Notes under the pieces: generated by a model
The model's database searches: none
The model's input: the letters and a program-made list of their open reading frames with translations, nothing else
What the model was told of the DNA's origin: nothing
Part shown: positions 43,238 to 53,630 of the stretch, one piece after another
Layout of the letters: every line of letters starts with the position of its first letter
Position numbering within the stretch: position 1 is the first letter of the stretch
DNA from: Sphingomonas jatrophae
GTDB taxonomy: Bacteria; Pseudomonadota; Alphaproteobacteria; Sphingomonadales; Sphingomonadaceae
NCBI RefSeq assembly: GCF_900113315.1
Contig: NZ_FOZG01000002.1
Location: 1,178,001-1,242,000 of the forward strand
Reading direction: 5' to 3'
Length of the DNA stretch: 64,000 bases
Position numbers and translations under genes: made by a program

Positions 43238-44662
43238 ATGACCTACGCAGACCCCCGCGGCTTCCTTTATCGTGGCGACCTCGATCCGGACGCGGCGCTC
43301 CGCCTGACGGCGGATGCGCTGAAGGGCTGCGACGATGGCGAGCTTTACCTGCAATATCAGGCGTCCGAGAGCTTCGGCTTCGACGATGGGCGGCTGAAGA
43401 CCGCCGACTTCAATACGCAGGCGGGCTTCGGCCTGCGCGGCCTGTCGGGCGAGACGACCGCCTTCGCCCACGCCAACGAGCTGTCCGAGGCGGCGATTCG
43501 CCGCGCGGCCGAGACGATGACGTTGCTCGATCCGGCCAAGGGCGCGCGGCCGCCGGCGCCGCGGCGGACCAATGCGCGGCTCTACACCGCCGACGATCCG
43601 CTCTCCGCCATTCCCTTCGCCGCCAAGGTGAAGCTGTGCGAGACCATCGACGCCGCCGCCCGCGCGCGCGATCCGCGCGTGGCGCAGGTGACGGTCGGCC
43701 TGTCGGGCACGTGGAGCGTGGTCGAGATCGTGCGGCCGGATGGGTTCGTCGCCACCGATGTGCGGCCGCTCGTCCGCCTCAACGTCTCGATCGTGGTCGA
43801 GCAGAACGGGCGGCGCGAGAACGGCTTCTTCGGCCTTGGCGGCCGGTATCTCTACGACGATCTGATGCAGCCCGCGACATGGAACCGCGCGATTGACGAG
43901 GCGCTGCGTCAGGCGCTGGTGAACCTCGAATCGGTCGCCGCGCCGGCGCGCGAGATGGCGGTGGTGTGCGGGCCGGGCTGGCCGGGCGTGCTGCTGCATG
44001 AGGCGGTCGGCCACGGGCTCGAGGGCGATTTCAACCGCAAGGGCACGTCGGCCTTCTCCGGCCGCATCGGGGAGCGGGTGGCGGCCCCCGGCGTGACGGT
44101 GATCGACGACGGTTCGATCGACGCACGCCGCGGTTCGCTGACCATCGACGACGAGGGCACGCCGACGCAGCGCAACGTGCTGATCGAGGACGGCATCCTC
44201 AAAGGCTATATCCAGGATCGCCTGAACGCCCGGCTGATGGGCGTGGCACCCACCGGCAACGGGCGGCGCGAAAGCTTCGCCCATGCGCCGATGCCGCGCA
44301 TGACCAACACCTTCATGCTGGGCGGGCAGGACGACCCGGCCGAGATCCTCAGCCGCGTCAAGGACGGCATCTACGCCCGCTCGTTCGGCGGCGGGCAGGT
44401 GGATATCACCAGCGGCAAGTTCGTCTTCTCCTGCACCGAGGCGTATCGGATCGAGAATGGCAGGCTCGGCGCACCGCTGAAGGGTGCGACGCTGATCGGG
44501 GACGGGCCGAGCGTGCTGACCCGCGTCTCCGCCATTGGCAACGACATGGCGCTGGACGAGGGCGTCGGCATCTGCGGCAAGGGCGGCCAGTCCGTGCCCG
44601 CGGGCGTCGGCCAGCCGACGCTGCTGGTCGATCGCATGACGGTGGGCGGAACGGCGCACTAG
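43238..44662 (+). CDS. tldD: Metallopeptidase TldD
   Basis: 474 residues. The family motif HEAVGHGLEGD (His254, Glu255, His259) provides the zinc-binding site. An N-terminal segment (YLQYQASESFGFDDGRL) and a C-terminal GKGGQSVPAGVGQPTLLVD fit TldD rather than PmbA/TldE. With TldE the E. coli protein forms a heterodimeric cytoplasmic protease that degrades unfolded peptides and processes microcins and CcdA. tldE/pmbA is not in this window. The mirror repeat at 44691 follows the stop. Confidence 0.95.
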   Translation: MTYADPRGFLYRGDLDPDAALRLTADALKGCDDGELYLQYQASESFGFDDGRLKTADFNTQAGFGLRGLSGETTAFAHANELSEAAIRRAAETMTLLDPAKGARPPAPRRTNARLYTADDPLSAIPFAAKVKLCETIDAAARARDPRVAQVTVGLSGTWSVVEIVRPDGFVATDVRPLVRLNVSIVVEQNGRRENGFFGLGGRYLYDDLMQPATWNRAIDEALRQALVNLESVAAPAREMAVVCGPGWPGVLLHEAVGHGLEGDFNRKGTSAFSGRIGERVAAPGVTVIDDGSIDARRGSLTIDDEGTPTQRNVLIEDGILKGYIQDRLNARLMGVAPTGNGRRESFAHAPMPRMTNTFMLGGQDDPAEILSRVKDGIYARSFGGGQVDITSGKFVFSCTEAYRIENGRLGAPLKGATLIGDGPSVLTRVSAIGNDMALDEGVGICGKGGQSVPAGVGQPTLLVDRMTVGGTAH

Positions 44663-44690
44663 GGTCGGGCGTAGAGCGTCCGTCCACACC

Positions 44691-44768
44691 GTTCGTGCTG
44701 CGCCTGTCGAAGCACTGTTCTTCTGCCGGTGTGGTGAAGAGCGGCCCTTCGACAAGCTCGGGGCGAAC
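44691..44768. repeat. Mirror-image intergenic repeat (REP-like), copy B
   Basis: The left arm gttcgtgctgcgcctgtcga begins at 44691 and the right arm ends gggcgaac at 44768; the arms pair imperfectly around a centre of about 20 bases. Same family as 12859-12942 and the half-copy at 1-17. It lies between tldD and the DUF2007 gene, 12 bases before that gene's start codon. Confidence 0.75.
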
Positions 44769-44780
44769 GGGAGTGGATGT

Positions 44781-44978
44781 GTGCCCCTGGTCGAAGTCGC
44801 CGAGTTCCCGGATCGCATCCTTGCCGAGCTGGCGCGTGGCCGGCTGGCGGCGGACGGGATCGAGGCGCAATTGTTCGACGCCGGACTGGCGGCGTTGGGC
44901 CTCGGCATCCTGGGCTCGGTGCGGCTGATGGTGGACGAGCGCGACCGCGCCGCCGCCGCGGAGGCGCTGGGCCGCTGA
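44781..44978 (+). CDS. DUF2007 small protein (putative signal-transducing)
   Basis: 65 residues from a GTG start. The pattern PLVEVAEFPDRILAELARG followed by RLAADGIEAQLFDAG and VRLMVDERDRAAAAEAL is that of the short DUF2007 family, a ferredoxin-like fold of unknown role. It starts directly after the mirror repeat and ends four bases before the next gene, so the two are co-translated. Confidence 0.75.
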   Translation: MPLVEVAEFPDRILAELARGRLAADGIEAQLFDAGLAALGLGILGSVRLMVDERDRAAAAEALGR

Positions 44979-44982
44979 TCGC

Positions 44983-45690
44983 ATGCTGACCGTCGCCAGC
45001 TACAATGTCCGCAAAGCCATCGGCACCGATCGCCGCCGCGATCCGGCGCGCGTACTGGAGGTGCTGCGCGAGCTGGACGCGGACATCGTCGCCCTGCAGG
45101 AGGCGGATCGCCGCTTCGGCGCGCGGCAGGCGGCGCTGCCGCCCGAGCTGATCGCGGAGAGCGCCTACAAGCCAGTCGCGTTCGGCATCCGCCCGGGCGG
45201 CCTGGGCTGGCACGGCAACGCCATCCTCGTCCGCCGCCAGGCCGAGATCCTCGACTGTGCCGCGCTCCACCTGCCGATGCTGGAGCCGCGCGGCGCGGTG
45301 CTGGCGGAGATCCGCCTGCACGGGGTGGAATTGCGCATCGTCGGCATGCATCTCGATCTGTCGGGCCTGTGGCGACGGCGGCAGGCGCGGGCGGTGATCG
45401 CCGAGGTGGCGGCGCGGCGGCGCACCATGCCGACCGTGATGATGGGCGACCTCAACGAATGGTCGCTGTCGGGCGGCTGCATCCGCGATTTCGCCAGCGG
45501 TTACCGCCTCGCGCCCACCGGCCGCTCCTTCCACGCGCGCCGCCCGGTTGCCTGTCTCGACCGAATCATCGTCAGTTCCGACATGGAGGTGATCGCGGCA
45601 GGCGTCCATCGCTCGCCCAAGGCGGCCACCGCGTCCGATCACCTGCCGGTCTGGGCGAAGCTGCTGCCGGAGCATGCGCTGGCGACCTAG
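44983..45690 (+). CDS. Endonuclease/exonuclease/phosphatase family hydrolase
   Basis: 235 residues of the EEP fold. Visible catalytic motifs are ASYNVRKAIG (Asn), DIVALQEADRRF (metal-binding Glu), MGDLNEWS (Asp-x-Asn) and ASDHLPVWA (Asp-His). No signal peptide. Members hydrolyse phosphodiester bonds in DNA, phospholipids or phosphoinositides; the substrate here cannot be chosen. It is adjacent to the DUF2007 gene and precedes the glnK promoter region. Confidence 0.88.
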   Translation: MLTVASYNVRKAIGTDRRRDPARVLEVLRELDADIVALQEADRRFGARQAALPPELIAESAYKPVAFGIRPGGLGWHGNAILVRRQAEILDCAALHLPMLEPRGAVLAEIRLHGVELRIVGMHLDLSGLWRRRQARAVIAEVAARRRTMPTVMMGDLNEWSLSGGCIRDFASGYRLAPTGRSFHARRPVACLDRIIVSSDMEVIAAGVHRSPKAATASDHLPVWAKLLPEHALAT

Positions 45691-45728
45691 CGCCCCCCCT
45701 GCCTAAAAATCGGGCATCTCTTCGCATC

Positions 45729-45745
45729 TGCACAATCGCTGTGCG
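45729..45745. promoter_or_regulatory. NtrC-like enhancer site upstream of glnK
   Basis: GCAC at 45730-45733 and GTGC at 45741-45744 are separated by seven bases, matching the NtrC half-site pattern GCAC-N7-GTGC. Its centre is about 85 bases upstream of the start point expected from the sigma-54 promoter at 45798, a typical enhancer position. Confidence 0.65.
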
Positions 45746-45797
45746 CCAGGCGTCCCTAAACGTGCCGACTCCCCTCCGGTTCCGCTGACGCGCCGAT

Positions 45798-45812
45798 TGG
45801 CACGGCGCTTGC
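45798..45812 (+). promoter_or_regulatory. Sigma-54 promoter of glnK-amtB
   Basis: TGGCAC at 45798-45803, five bases, then TTGC at 45809-45812 match the -24/-12 consensus (TGGCAC-N5-TTGCW) with correct spacing. The predicted start point is near 45824, about 23 bases before the glnK start codon. Together with the upstream NtrC-like site this predicts induction under nitrogen limitation. Confidence 0.8.
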
Positions 45813-45846
45813 GATGAACTCTGCCGGGCAAAAGCAGGGAGGCGGA

Positions 45847-46185
45847 ATGAAGCTCGTCATCGCCATCATCAAGCCGTTCAAGCTCGACGAGGTGCGCGAA
45901 GCCCTGTCGACGCTGGGCGTGCAGGGCATGACCGTGACCGAGGTCAAGGGGTTCGGCCGCCAGAAGGGCCAGACCGAGATCTATCGCGGCGCCGAATACA
46001 GCACGAACATGGTGCCCAAGATCAAGGTCGAGGTCGCCTGCGGGGACGATCTCTCCAACCGCGTGGTCGAGGCCATCCAGCAGGCCGCCAACACCGGCGC
46101 GATCGGCGACGGCAAGATCTTCGTGCTCGATCTCGGCCAGGCGGTGCGCATCCGCACCGGCGAGACCGACGACGTGGCGCTGTGA
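45847..46185 (+). CDS. glnK: PII nitrogen regulatory protein
   Basis: 112 residues, the canonical PII length. The T-loop carries the uridylylation site Tyr51 in GAEYSTNM, and the nucleotide-binding and C-terminal parts (GDGKIFVLDLGQAVRIRTGE) are standard. The ATG at 45847 follows an AGGGAGG ribosome binding site. It is the first gene of the glnK-amtB operon with a sigma-54 promoter; by position it is GlnK, though GlnB cannot be excluded by sequence alone. It reports glutamine and 2-oxoglutarate status and blocks AmtB when unmodified. Confidence 0.95.
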   Translation: MKLVIAIIKPFKLDEVREALSTLGVQGMTVTEVKGFGRQKGQTEIYRGAEYSTNMVPKIKVEVACGDDLSNRVVEAIQQAANTGAIGDGKIFVLDLGQAVRIRTGETDDVAL

Positions 46186-46199
46186 GGAAAGGGGGACAC

Positions 46200-47636
46200 A
46201 TGAAGCTCGCGACAAAGCTTGCCGGCATGACGGGGGCGGCGGGGCTCGCTGCCTTCGCCGCCATGCCCGCCTGGGCGCAGGACACCGCCGCCGCACCCGC
46301 CGGCCCGATCAAGGCGCCGACGGCCGAGCAGATGGCCGGCATGTCCAACAAGGGCGATACCACCTGGATGCTGATCTCGGCGGCGCTGGTGCTGCTGATG
46401 TCGATCCCGGCGCTGGCGCTGTTCTATGGCGGCCTCGTCCGCACCAAGAACATGCTGTCGGTGCTGATGCAGGTGTTCACCATCGTCTCGGTGGCGGCTT
46501 TGGTGTGGGTCTGCTGGGGCTATTCGATCGCCTTCACCGGCGGCTCGCCCTATTTCGGCGGCCTCTCCAAGGCGTTCCTCGCGGGCGTGACGCCGGCGAC
46601 CTATGCCGCGACCTTTTCCAACAACGTCTACATCCCCGAATATGCCTTCGTCGTCTTCCAGATGACCTTCGCCTGCATCACGCCGGCGCTGATCGTCGGG
46701 GCGTTTGCGGAGCGCATCAAGTTCACGCCGCTCATCCTGTTCGTCGTCGCCTGGCTGACCATCGTCTATTTTCCGATGGCGCACATGGTCTGGTATTGGG
46801 CGGGCCCGGACTTCCTGTCGGACAACACCGCCGATGCCGGCCTGCTCTACGGCTGGGGCGCGCTCGATTTCGCGGGCGGCACCGTGGTCCACATCAATGC
46901 GGGCATTGCCGGCCTGGTCGGCTGCCTGATCATCGGCAAGCGCCGCGGCTACAAGTCCGAGCCGATGCCGCCCCACTCGCTGACGATGACCATGATCGGC
47001 GCGTCGCTGCTGTGGGTGGGCTGGTTCGGCTTCAACGCCGGCTCCAACCTCGAGGCGAACGGCCTCGCTGCGCTGGCCTTCATCAACACCTTCGTCGCGA
47101 CGGCTGCGGCGGCAGTGGCCTGGGCGGTGATCGAGCAGATCGTCCACAAGAAGCCGTCGCTGCTGGGTGCGGTGTCGGGTGCGGTCGCGGGGCTCGTCGC
47201 GATCACGCCGGCGGCCGGTTTCGCCGCGCCGATGACGTCGATCATCCTCGGCCTCGTCGCCTCCGCGGTGTGCTTCTTCTTCGTGACCACGGTGAAGAAC
47301 AAGCTCGGCTATGACGACACGCTCGACGTGTTCGGCGTCCACTGCGTCGGCGGCATCGTCGGCGCGATCGGCACCGGCATCGTCGCCGCGCCGTCCCTCG
47401 GTGGGCAGGGCTGGGTCGACTACACCGTCTTCCCGGCGGTTGCCGGCACCTACGACATGGGCGGCCAGGTGCTCACCCAGATCAAGGCGGTGCTGCTGAC
47501 GCTGGTGCTCTCGGGCGGCGTCTCTGCCATCCTCTTCTCGATCCTCAAGGCGACGACGGGCCTGCGCCCCTCCGACGAGGTCGAGGCCGAGGGGCTCGAC
47601 ATCAACGAGCATGGCGAGCGCGCCTACAATTACTGA
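46200..47636 (+). CDS. amtB: Ammonium transporter AmtB
   Basis: 478 residues with a cleavable signal peptide (about residues 1-27, ending AMPAWAQ), then eleven membrane helices. Typical features are ALFYGGLVRTKN, DFAGGTVVHINAGIAGLVG (pore His), FNAGSNLEANG and FGVHCVGGIVGAIGTG (second pore His). The start is 14 bases after the glnK stop with a GGAAAGGGGG ribosome binding site. AmtB conducts ammonium and is gated by GlnK from the cytoplasmic side. Followed by an intrinsic terminator. Confidence 0.97.
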   Translation: MKLATKLAGMTGAAGLAAFAAMPAWAQDTAAAPAGPIKAPTAEQMAGMSNKGDTTWMLISAALVLLMSIPALALFYGGLVRTKNMLSVLMQVFTIVSVAALVWVCWGYSIAFTGGSPYFGGLSKAFLAGVTPATYAATFSNNVYIPEYAFVVFQMTFACITPALIVGAFAERIKFTPLILFVVAWLTIVYFPMAHMVWYWAGPDFLSDNTADAGLLYGWGALDFAGGTVVHINAGIAGLVGCLIIGKRRGYKSEPMPPHSLTMTMIGASLLWVGWFGFNAGSNLEANGLAALAFINTFVATAAAAVAWAVIEQIVHKKPSLLGAVSGAVAGLVAITPAAGFAAPMTSIILGLVASAVCFFFVTTVKNKLGYDDTLDVFGVHCVGGIVGAIGTGIVAAPSLGGQGWVDYTVFPAVAGTYDMGGQVLTQIKAVLLTLVLSGGVSAILFSILKATTGLRPSDEVEAEGLDINEHGERAYNY

Positions 47637-47696
47637 CCGGATCGGGGCGGGCGACATGCGCCCGCCCTCAACGAGGTTCCTCCTGCGGACAGACTA

Positions 47697-47725
47697 GCCG
47701 GTGGGGCGACCCACCGGCCTTTTTT
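47697..47725 (+). terminator. Rho-independent terminator of the glnK-amtB operon
   Basis: GCCGGTGGG at 47697-47705 pairs perfectly with CCCACCGGC at 47710-47718 around a four-base loop, followed by CTTTTTT. It is 60 bases after the amtB stop. A second GC hairpin without a T-run lies just upstream (about 47646-47667). Confidence 0.88.
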
Positions 47726-47738
47726 GCGTCTGTCGCGG

Positions 47739-48170
47739 TCAGCCCGTAGCGCGGGCGTGCAGCGCCGAGAGGGTCTGCGCGTAAGGCGCCAGATCGTAGC
47801 CCGCCTCGGCCGCGGCGGCGATCAGCCCGACAGGCTCCGCGCCACGGCTGGCCTTGGCGAGGCTCCACAGGATGGTCGAGCGGGTCCCCGAGCGGCAGAA
47901 GGCAAGCGTCTTCGCGCCGTCGTCGAGCGCGGCGGCCATCGCCTCGACCTGCTCCTGCGACAGGCCGCCATGCCCCATCGGCACGGCGACATAATCGAGC
48001 CCGGCCGCTTCGGCCGCAGCGCGGATCGTGTCCCCACCCGGCTGGCTGGGCTCCTCACCGTCCGGGCGATTGTTGACGATGCGGCGGACGCCCTGTGCTG
48101 CCGCCTCGGCGACGTCCTCGGGCGCGATCTGCCCGGCCACCTGCACCTGATCGTCGAGCGTCCTGAACAT
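47739..48170 (-). CDS. DUF442 / TIGR01244 protein-phosphatase-like protein
   Basis: 143 residues. The Cys-x5-Arg phosphatase loop is FCRSGTRST, preceded by VQVAGQIAPEDVAEAAAQG and VRRIVNNRPDGEE, characteristic of the BLH phosphatase-like DUF442 family, which is often fused to metallo-beta-lactamase-fold persulfide dioxygenases or to quinone reductases. Here it stands alone. Catalysis on persulfides or protein phosphate is family inference. It is downstream of recQ on the same strand with a 20-base gap, so probably co-transcribed. Confidence 0.85.
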   Translation of the reverse strand: MFRTLDDQVQVAGQIAPEDVAEAAAQGVRRIVNNRPDGEEPSQPGGDTIRAAAEAAGLDYVAVPMGHGGLSQEQVEAMAAALDDGAKTLAFCRSGTRSTILWSLAKASRGAEPVGLIAAAAEAGYDLAPYAQTLSALHARATG

Positions 48171-48190
48171 GTTCCTACTCCGCCAAGAGG

Positions 48191-49981
<1,791 letters not shown>

Positions 49982-50028
49982 AGGGCGGCGTCATAGGCAT
50001 GACGCGGGCGCGCTGCTAGGCGGCGCCG

Positions 50029-51060
50029 ATGCGATTCTCCCTGATCCGGCTGGCGGCGCTGCTGCCGCTGGCCGCCTGCGCCACCCCAACGTCAACGTCT
50101 GCCCCCACTGTCGAGCCCGAAGCCGTCCTCGTCGAGGCACAGCCGGTGCCGCTCGATCCGGCGGATCCGACGCGCGAGCAGGTGGGGGCGCTCCGCTGGC
50201 GGGGCGGGCTGGTGCTGACCTCCGCCGACAAGAGGTTCGGCGGATTGTCGGGCATGCGCTGGGATGCGGGGCGACTGGTCCTCGTGTCGGACGAGGGCGA
50301 TGCCTGGTCGATCCAGCCGCGCGAGGCGCATGGCCGGCTGATCGGCGTCGGCGACGCGCGCGTGCGGCGCCTGAACGGGGCAGACGGCCGGCCGCTGCCG
50401 CGGATCAAGGAACTGAGCGACGCGGAATCGATCGAGCTGGTGTCCGATCCTGCCTGCCGCGGCACGTGCCCGGCGACGCACGCCATCGTCTCGCTGGAGA
50501 CGGATTCGAGCCTGTGGCGCTACCGGATGATCGGCGGGCTGCCCGGCGGCATACCCGAGGCGCTTACCGAGGGCGCGGCATGGCGCGCGCGGCAATCGCG
50601 CACCAATGGCGGGGTGGAGGCGCACGCCGCGGGTCCGGGCTTTCGCCTGATGGTGTCGGAGGAGATGCGCGAGGCCGATGGCGGCGCCTCCGCGCTGCTG
50701 GTGACGGAGGCAGGCGAGCAGCGGCTGAGCCTCCGGCTGGGCGGCGTGTTCGTGCCGACCGACCTCGTGCTGCTGGATGCCAGCGCTCATCGCTTCCTGC
50801 TGCTCCAGCGCAATTACGCCAAGGGACGAGGCACGTGGACGCGCACGGCACGCTTCGCGTTGGCCAGGGGCGGGGACGGGCACTGGAGCGTCGGGCCGGT
50901 GGAGACGCTGGCGACGTCGGGGCCGCCCTTCACCAGCGACAATATGGAGGGCCTCGCCATCCGCCGCGAAGGCAGGCGGACGATGCTCTACATGATCTCC
51001 GACGACAATTTCTCGAAGACGCAGCGCACCTTGCTGATGAAGTGGGAGCTGGTCGGCTGA
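50029..51060 (+). CDS. Phytase-like esterase lipoprotein
   Basis: 343 residues. The signal ends in a lipobox (LLPLAAC, Cys17). The following domain has GLSGMRWDAGRLVLVSDEGDAW and ends DNMEGLAIRREGRRTMLYMISDDNFS, the pattern of the 'esterase-like activity of phytase' beta-propeller family. Anchored to the envelope, exposed to the periplasm or surface. Family members have reported weak esterase or phosphatase activity; the true substrate is open. It converges on the EamA gene with an 10-base gap. Confidence 0.82.
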   Translation: MRFSLIRLAALLPLAACATPTSTSAPTVEPEAVLVEAQPVPLDPADPTREQVGALRWRGGLVLTSADKRFGGLSGMRWDAGRLVLVSDEGDAWSIQPREAHGRLIGVGDARVRRLNGADGRPLPRIKELSDAESIELVSDPACRGTCPATHAIVSLETDSSLWRYRMIGGLPGGIPEALTEGAAWRARQSRTNGGVEAHAAGPGFRLMVSEEMREADGGASALLVTEAGEQRLSLRLGGVFVPTDLVLLDASAHRFLLLQRNYAKGRGTWTRTARFALARGGDGHWSVGPVETLATSGPPFTSDNMEGLAIRREGRRTMLYMISDDNFSKTQRTLLMKWELVG

Positions 51061-51070
51061 GCGCCGGCGC

Positions 51071-51991
51071 TCAGCCGGTCGGCACGGCCGCGACGGGGCG
51101 ATCGGGGCGGCGCACCAGCACCAGCGCGACGGCGATCGCCACAGCGCCGACCAGATCGAGCAGGCCCAGCCGTTCGCCATAGCCGACCCAGCCGATCGTC
51201 GCGGCGACGACCGGCTGCACCAGCAGCGAGATGCCGACCACCGCGGGCGGCAGCCGCCCCACCGAATAGACGATCAGCCCCTGGCCGAGCAGCTGGCTGC
51301 CGCCCGCCAGCGCCAGCAGGGGTAGCCAATCCTGCGGCCACACCGCCTCCTTCAGCCAAAGCGCGACACCAAGCAGCGGCAGCACGCCAGCAGCAGTCGA
51401 TACGGCCAGCGCGGCCATGGACGAAACGCGTCCGTCGTTGCGGGCGATGGCGACGAGATAGCCGGTGTAGCAGAGCCCTGCGCCGATGCAGAGCAGATCG
51501 CCGGCAAAGGTCTTCGCCGACACTTCGTAGGAGCGGCCGAGCAGCAGCAGCACGCCGGCGCCCGCCAGCAGCAGCGCGCGCCGCTGGTTCGGCCCCGGCC
51601 AGGCGCGGGCGATCAGGAAGGCGTAGAGCGGATAGGTGAAGCTCGTCACGTTGCCGAACAGGGTGGCGTTGGCCAGCCGCGTCTGGTGGATGCCGGCATG
51701 CCATAAAGCGAGGTCGGCGGCGAAGAACAGGCCGCCTATCGCCAATGCGCCCCACAGCGTCGGCGGCACCGCCTGGACCGCCGCGGCGCGGCGGCTGCGC
51801 AGCGCCAGCACGGCGAGTACGGGCAGCGCCAGGGCCAGCCGCCAGAAGCCCGCCGCGACCGGCCCGACGTCGGCCAGCCGCACCAGCCAGGGGCCGAGCG
51901 CCAGCACTGCATTGCCGACGAGCAGGGCGACAAGATCGCGCATGCCGCTTGGCCGCGGGCTAGATTTGCTTGGGGTGGTGCGCTGCTGCAT
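51071..51991 (-). CDS. EamA/DMT-family transporter
   Basis: 306 residues with ten predicted helices in two EamA repeats (for example ALVGVRRPDRP at the C-terminal end and LLLLGRSYEVSAKTFAGDLL in the middle). It belongs to the drug/metabolite transporter superfamily, which exports amino acids or metabolites or takes up nucleotide sugars; the substrate cannot be chosen. An internal ATG at 51943 is a possible start. Divergent from the old yellow enzyme gene with a 79-base gap. Confidence 0.85.
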   Translation of the reverse strand: MQQRTTPSKSSPRPSGMRDLVALLVGNAVLALGPWLVRLADVGPVAAGFWRLALALPVLAVLALRSRRAAAVQAVPPTLWGALAIGGLFFAADLALWHAGIHQTRLANATLFGNVTSFTYPLYAFLIARAWPGPNQRRALLLAGAGVLLLLGRSYEVSAKTFAGDLLCIGAGLCYTGYLVAIARNDGRVSSMAALAVSTAAGVLPLLGVALWLKEAVWPQDWLPLLALAGGSQLLGQGLIVYSVGRLPPAVVGISLLVQPVVAATIGWVGYGERLGLLDLVGAVAIAVALVLVRRPDRPVAAVPTG

Positions 51992-52070
51992 CGCGCCATC
52001 TAGCGCCTACATCATGCGCGGTCGCCCTCTCTGCGGCGTGCCACTTCCTTCCGTGTTCCGGAGCCTTGCC

Positions 52071-53159
52071 ATGACCGGCCTGTTCGATCCCATCCGCCTC
52101 GGTGCCATCGCCGCGCCCAACCGCATCGTCATGGCGCCGATGACGCGTGCCCGCGCCACGCGCGATCACGTGCCGACGTCGATGATGGCGGATTATTATG
52201 CGCAGCGCGCGAGCGCCGGCCTGATCCTGTCGGAGGCGATCGGCATCAGCCAGGAGGGGCTGGGCTGGCCGTTCGCGCCGGGCCTGTGGAGCGACGCGCA
52301 GACGGAGGCGTGGAAGCCGGTGACGGCGGCGGTGCATGATGCGGGCGGGCGGATCGCCGCGCAGCTGTGGCACATGGGCCGGATCGTCCACCCGAGCTAT
52401 CTCGGCGGCGCCGCGCCCGTTTCATCCTCGGCAACGACCGCGCCGGGCAAGGCGCACATCTATGGCGGCAAGGCCCCGTTCGTCGAGGCGCGCCCGCTGG
52501 GGCGGGCCGAGCTGCCGCGGCTGCTGGACGATTATGCACGCGCGGCGGACAATGCGCTGGCGGCAGGCTTCGACGGGGTGCAGCTGCACGCCGCCAACGG
52601 GTATCTGATCGATCAATTCCTGCGCGACAACGTCAACCTGCGCGACGACGCTTATGGCGGCAGCATCGACAACCGCATCCGTTTGCTGCGCGAGGTGGTC
52701 GAGCGGCTCGCAGCGACGGTGGGCGCGGACCGGGTTGGCGTGCGGCTGTCGCCCAATGGCGAGATGCAGGGCGTCAACGACAGTGCGCCGCACGATCTGT
52801 TCCCGGCGGCGGCGGCAGCCTTGTCAGAGATCGGCATCGCCTATCTCGAGCTGCGCGAGCCGGAGCCCGAGGGCACGTTCGGCAAGCCCGATACGCATGC
52901 CGTGGCGCCCGCGATCCGCGCCGCGTTCAACGGGCCGCTGGTGCTGAACTCCGATTACACGCCCGAGCGCGCAGCGGCGGTCATAGCGGCGGGCGAGGCG
53001 GATGCGATCGCGTTCGGGCGGCCGTATATCGCGAACCCCGACCTGGTGGAGCGGATCGCCGGGGGCGTGCCGCTGGCCAAGGACGATATGCGGACGTGGT
53101 ATTCGCAAGGCGCCGAGGGCTATCTTGATTACCCGACCGCGGAGGCGGTGGCAGCGTAA
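52071..53159 (+). CDS. Old yellow enzyme-type alkene reductase
   Basis: 362 residues from the ATG at 52071. FMN-binding TIM barrel with APMTRARATRDHVP at the N terminus, AQLWHMGRIVHPSYLGG, the conserved HAANGYLIDQFLRDNVN (substrate-contacting residues) and AFGRPYIANPDLVERI. Enzymes of the NemA/XenB group reduce alpha,beta-unsaturated carbonyls, nitrate esters and quinones with NADPH. No partner gene; frames open further upstream, but 52071 gives the standard N terminus MTGLFDPIRLG. Confidence 0.92.
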   Translation: MTGLFDPIRLGAIAAPNRIVMAPMTRARATRDHVPTSMMADYYAQRASAGLILSEAIGISQEGLGWPFAPGLWSDAQTEAWKPVTAAVHDAGGRIAAQLWHMGRIVHPSYLGGAAPVSSSATTAPGKAHIYGGKAPFVEARPLGRAELPRLLDDYARAADNALAAGFDGVQLHAANGYLIDQFLRDNVNLRDDAYGGSIDNRIRLLREVVERLAATVGADRVGVRLSPNGEMQGVNDSAPHDLFPAAAAALSEIGIAYLELREPEPEGTFGKPDTHAVAPAIRAAFNGPLVLNSDYTPERAAAVIAAGEADAIAFGRPYIANPDLVERIAGGVPLAKDDMRTWYSQGAEGYLDYPTAEAVAA

Positions 53160-53180
53160 CGGGCCTGCATCTGGCCGGGT

Positions 53181-53202
53181 GACGGCGGTGTCGGCCGCCG
53201 TC
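53181..53202. terminator. Bidirectional hairpin between old yellow enzyme and ribH genes
   Basis: GACGGCGG at 53181-53188 pairs perfectly with CCGCCGTC at 53195-53202 around a six-base loop, in the 45-base gap between convergent genes. There is no clear T-run on either strand, so it may be a stabilising or weak terminator structure. Confidence 0.4.
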
Positions 53203-53204
53203 GT

Positions 53205-53630
53205 TCACTTGACGCCGAAGCGTTCCTTCAGGTCGAGCATGGCGAGAGCCGCCTTCGCCGCCTCGCCGCCCTTGTCCTTCTCGGTTGGGCGGACGCGGGC
53301 GAGCGCCTGCGCCTCATTCTCCACCGTCAGGATGCCGTTGCCGACGGCGAGCCCGTCGAGCGTCAGCGCCATCAGCCCCCGCGCGCTTTCGTTGGAGACG
53401 ATCTCGAAGTGATAGGTCTCGCCGCGGATGACGATGCCGAGGCCGACATATGCGTCATACTGGCCCGTCTCGGCGGCAAACGCGATGGCACCGGGCACTT
53501 CGAGCGCGCCGGGTACGGTCAGCGTCTCATGGCTGTGGCCGGCGGCCTCGATCGCAGCGCGCGCGCCCTCCAGCAGCAGGTCGTTCAGGTGGGCGTAGAA
53601 GCGCGCTTCGACGATCAGCACGTGCGCCAT
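53205..53630 (-). CDS. ribH: 6,7-dimethyl-8-ribityllumazine synthase
   Basis: 141 residues from the ATG at 53630. Recognisable motifs are [31 protein letters not shown] with the catalytic His, and [10 protein letters not shown]. It condenses the pyrimidine with the dihydroxybutanone phosphate to lumazine in riboflavin synthesis. The start overlaps the RibBX stop by one base (TGATG). Last gene of the riboflavin operon; a hairpin follows. Confidence 0.96.
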   Translation of the reverse strand: MAHVLIVEARFYAHLNDLLLEGARAAIEAAGHSHETLTVPGALEVPGAIAFAAETGQYDAYVGLGIVIRGETYHFEIVSNESARGLMALTLDGLAVGNGILTVENEAQALARVRPTEKDKGGEAAKAALAMLDLKERFGVK

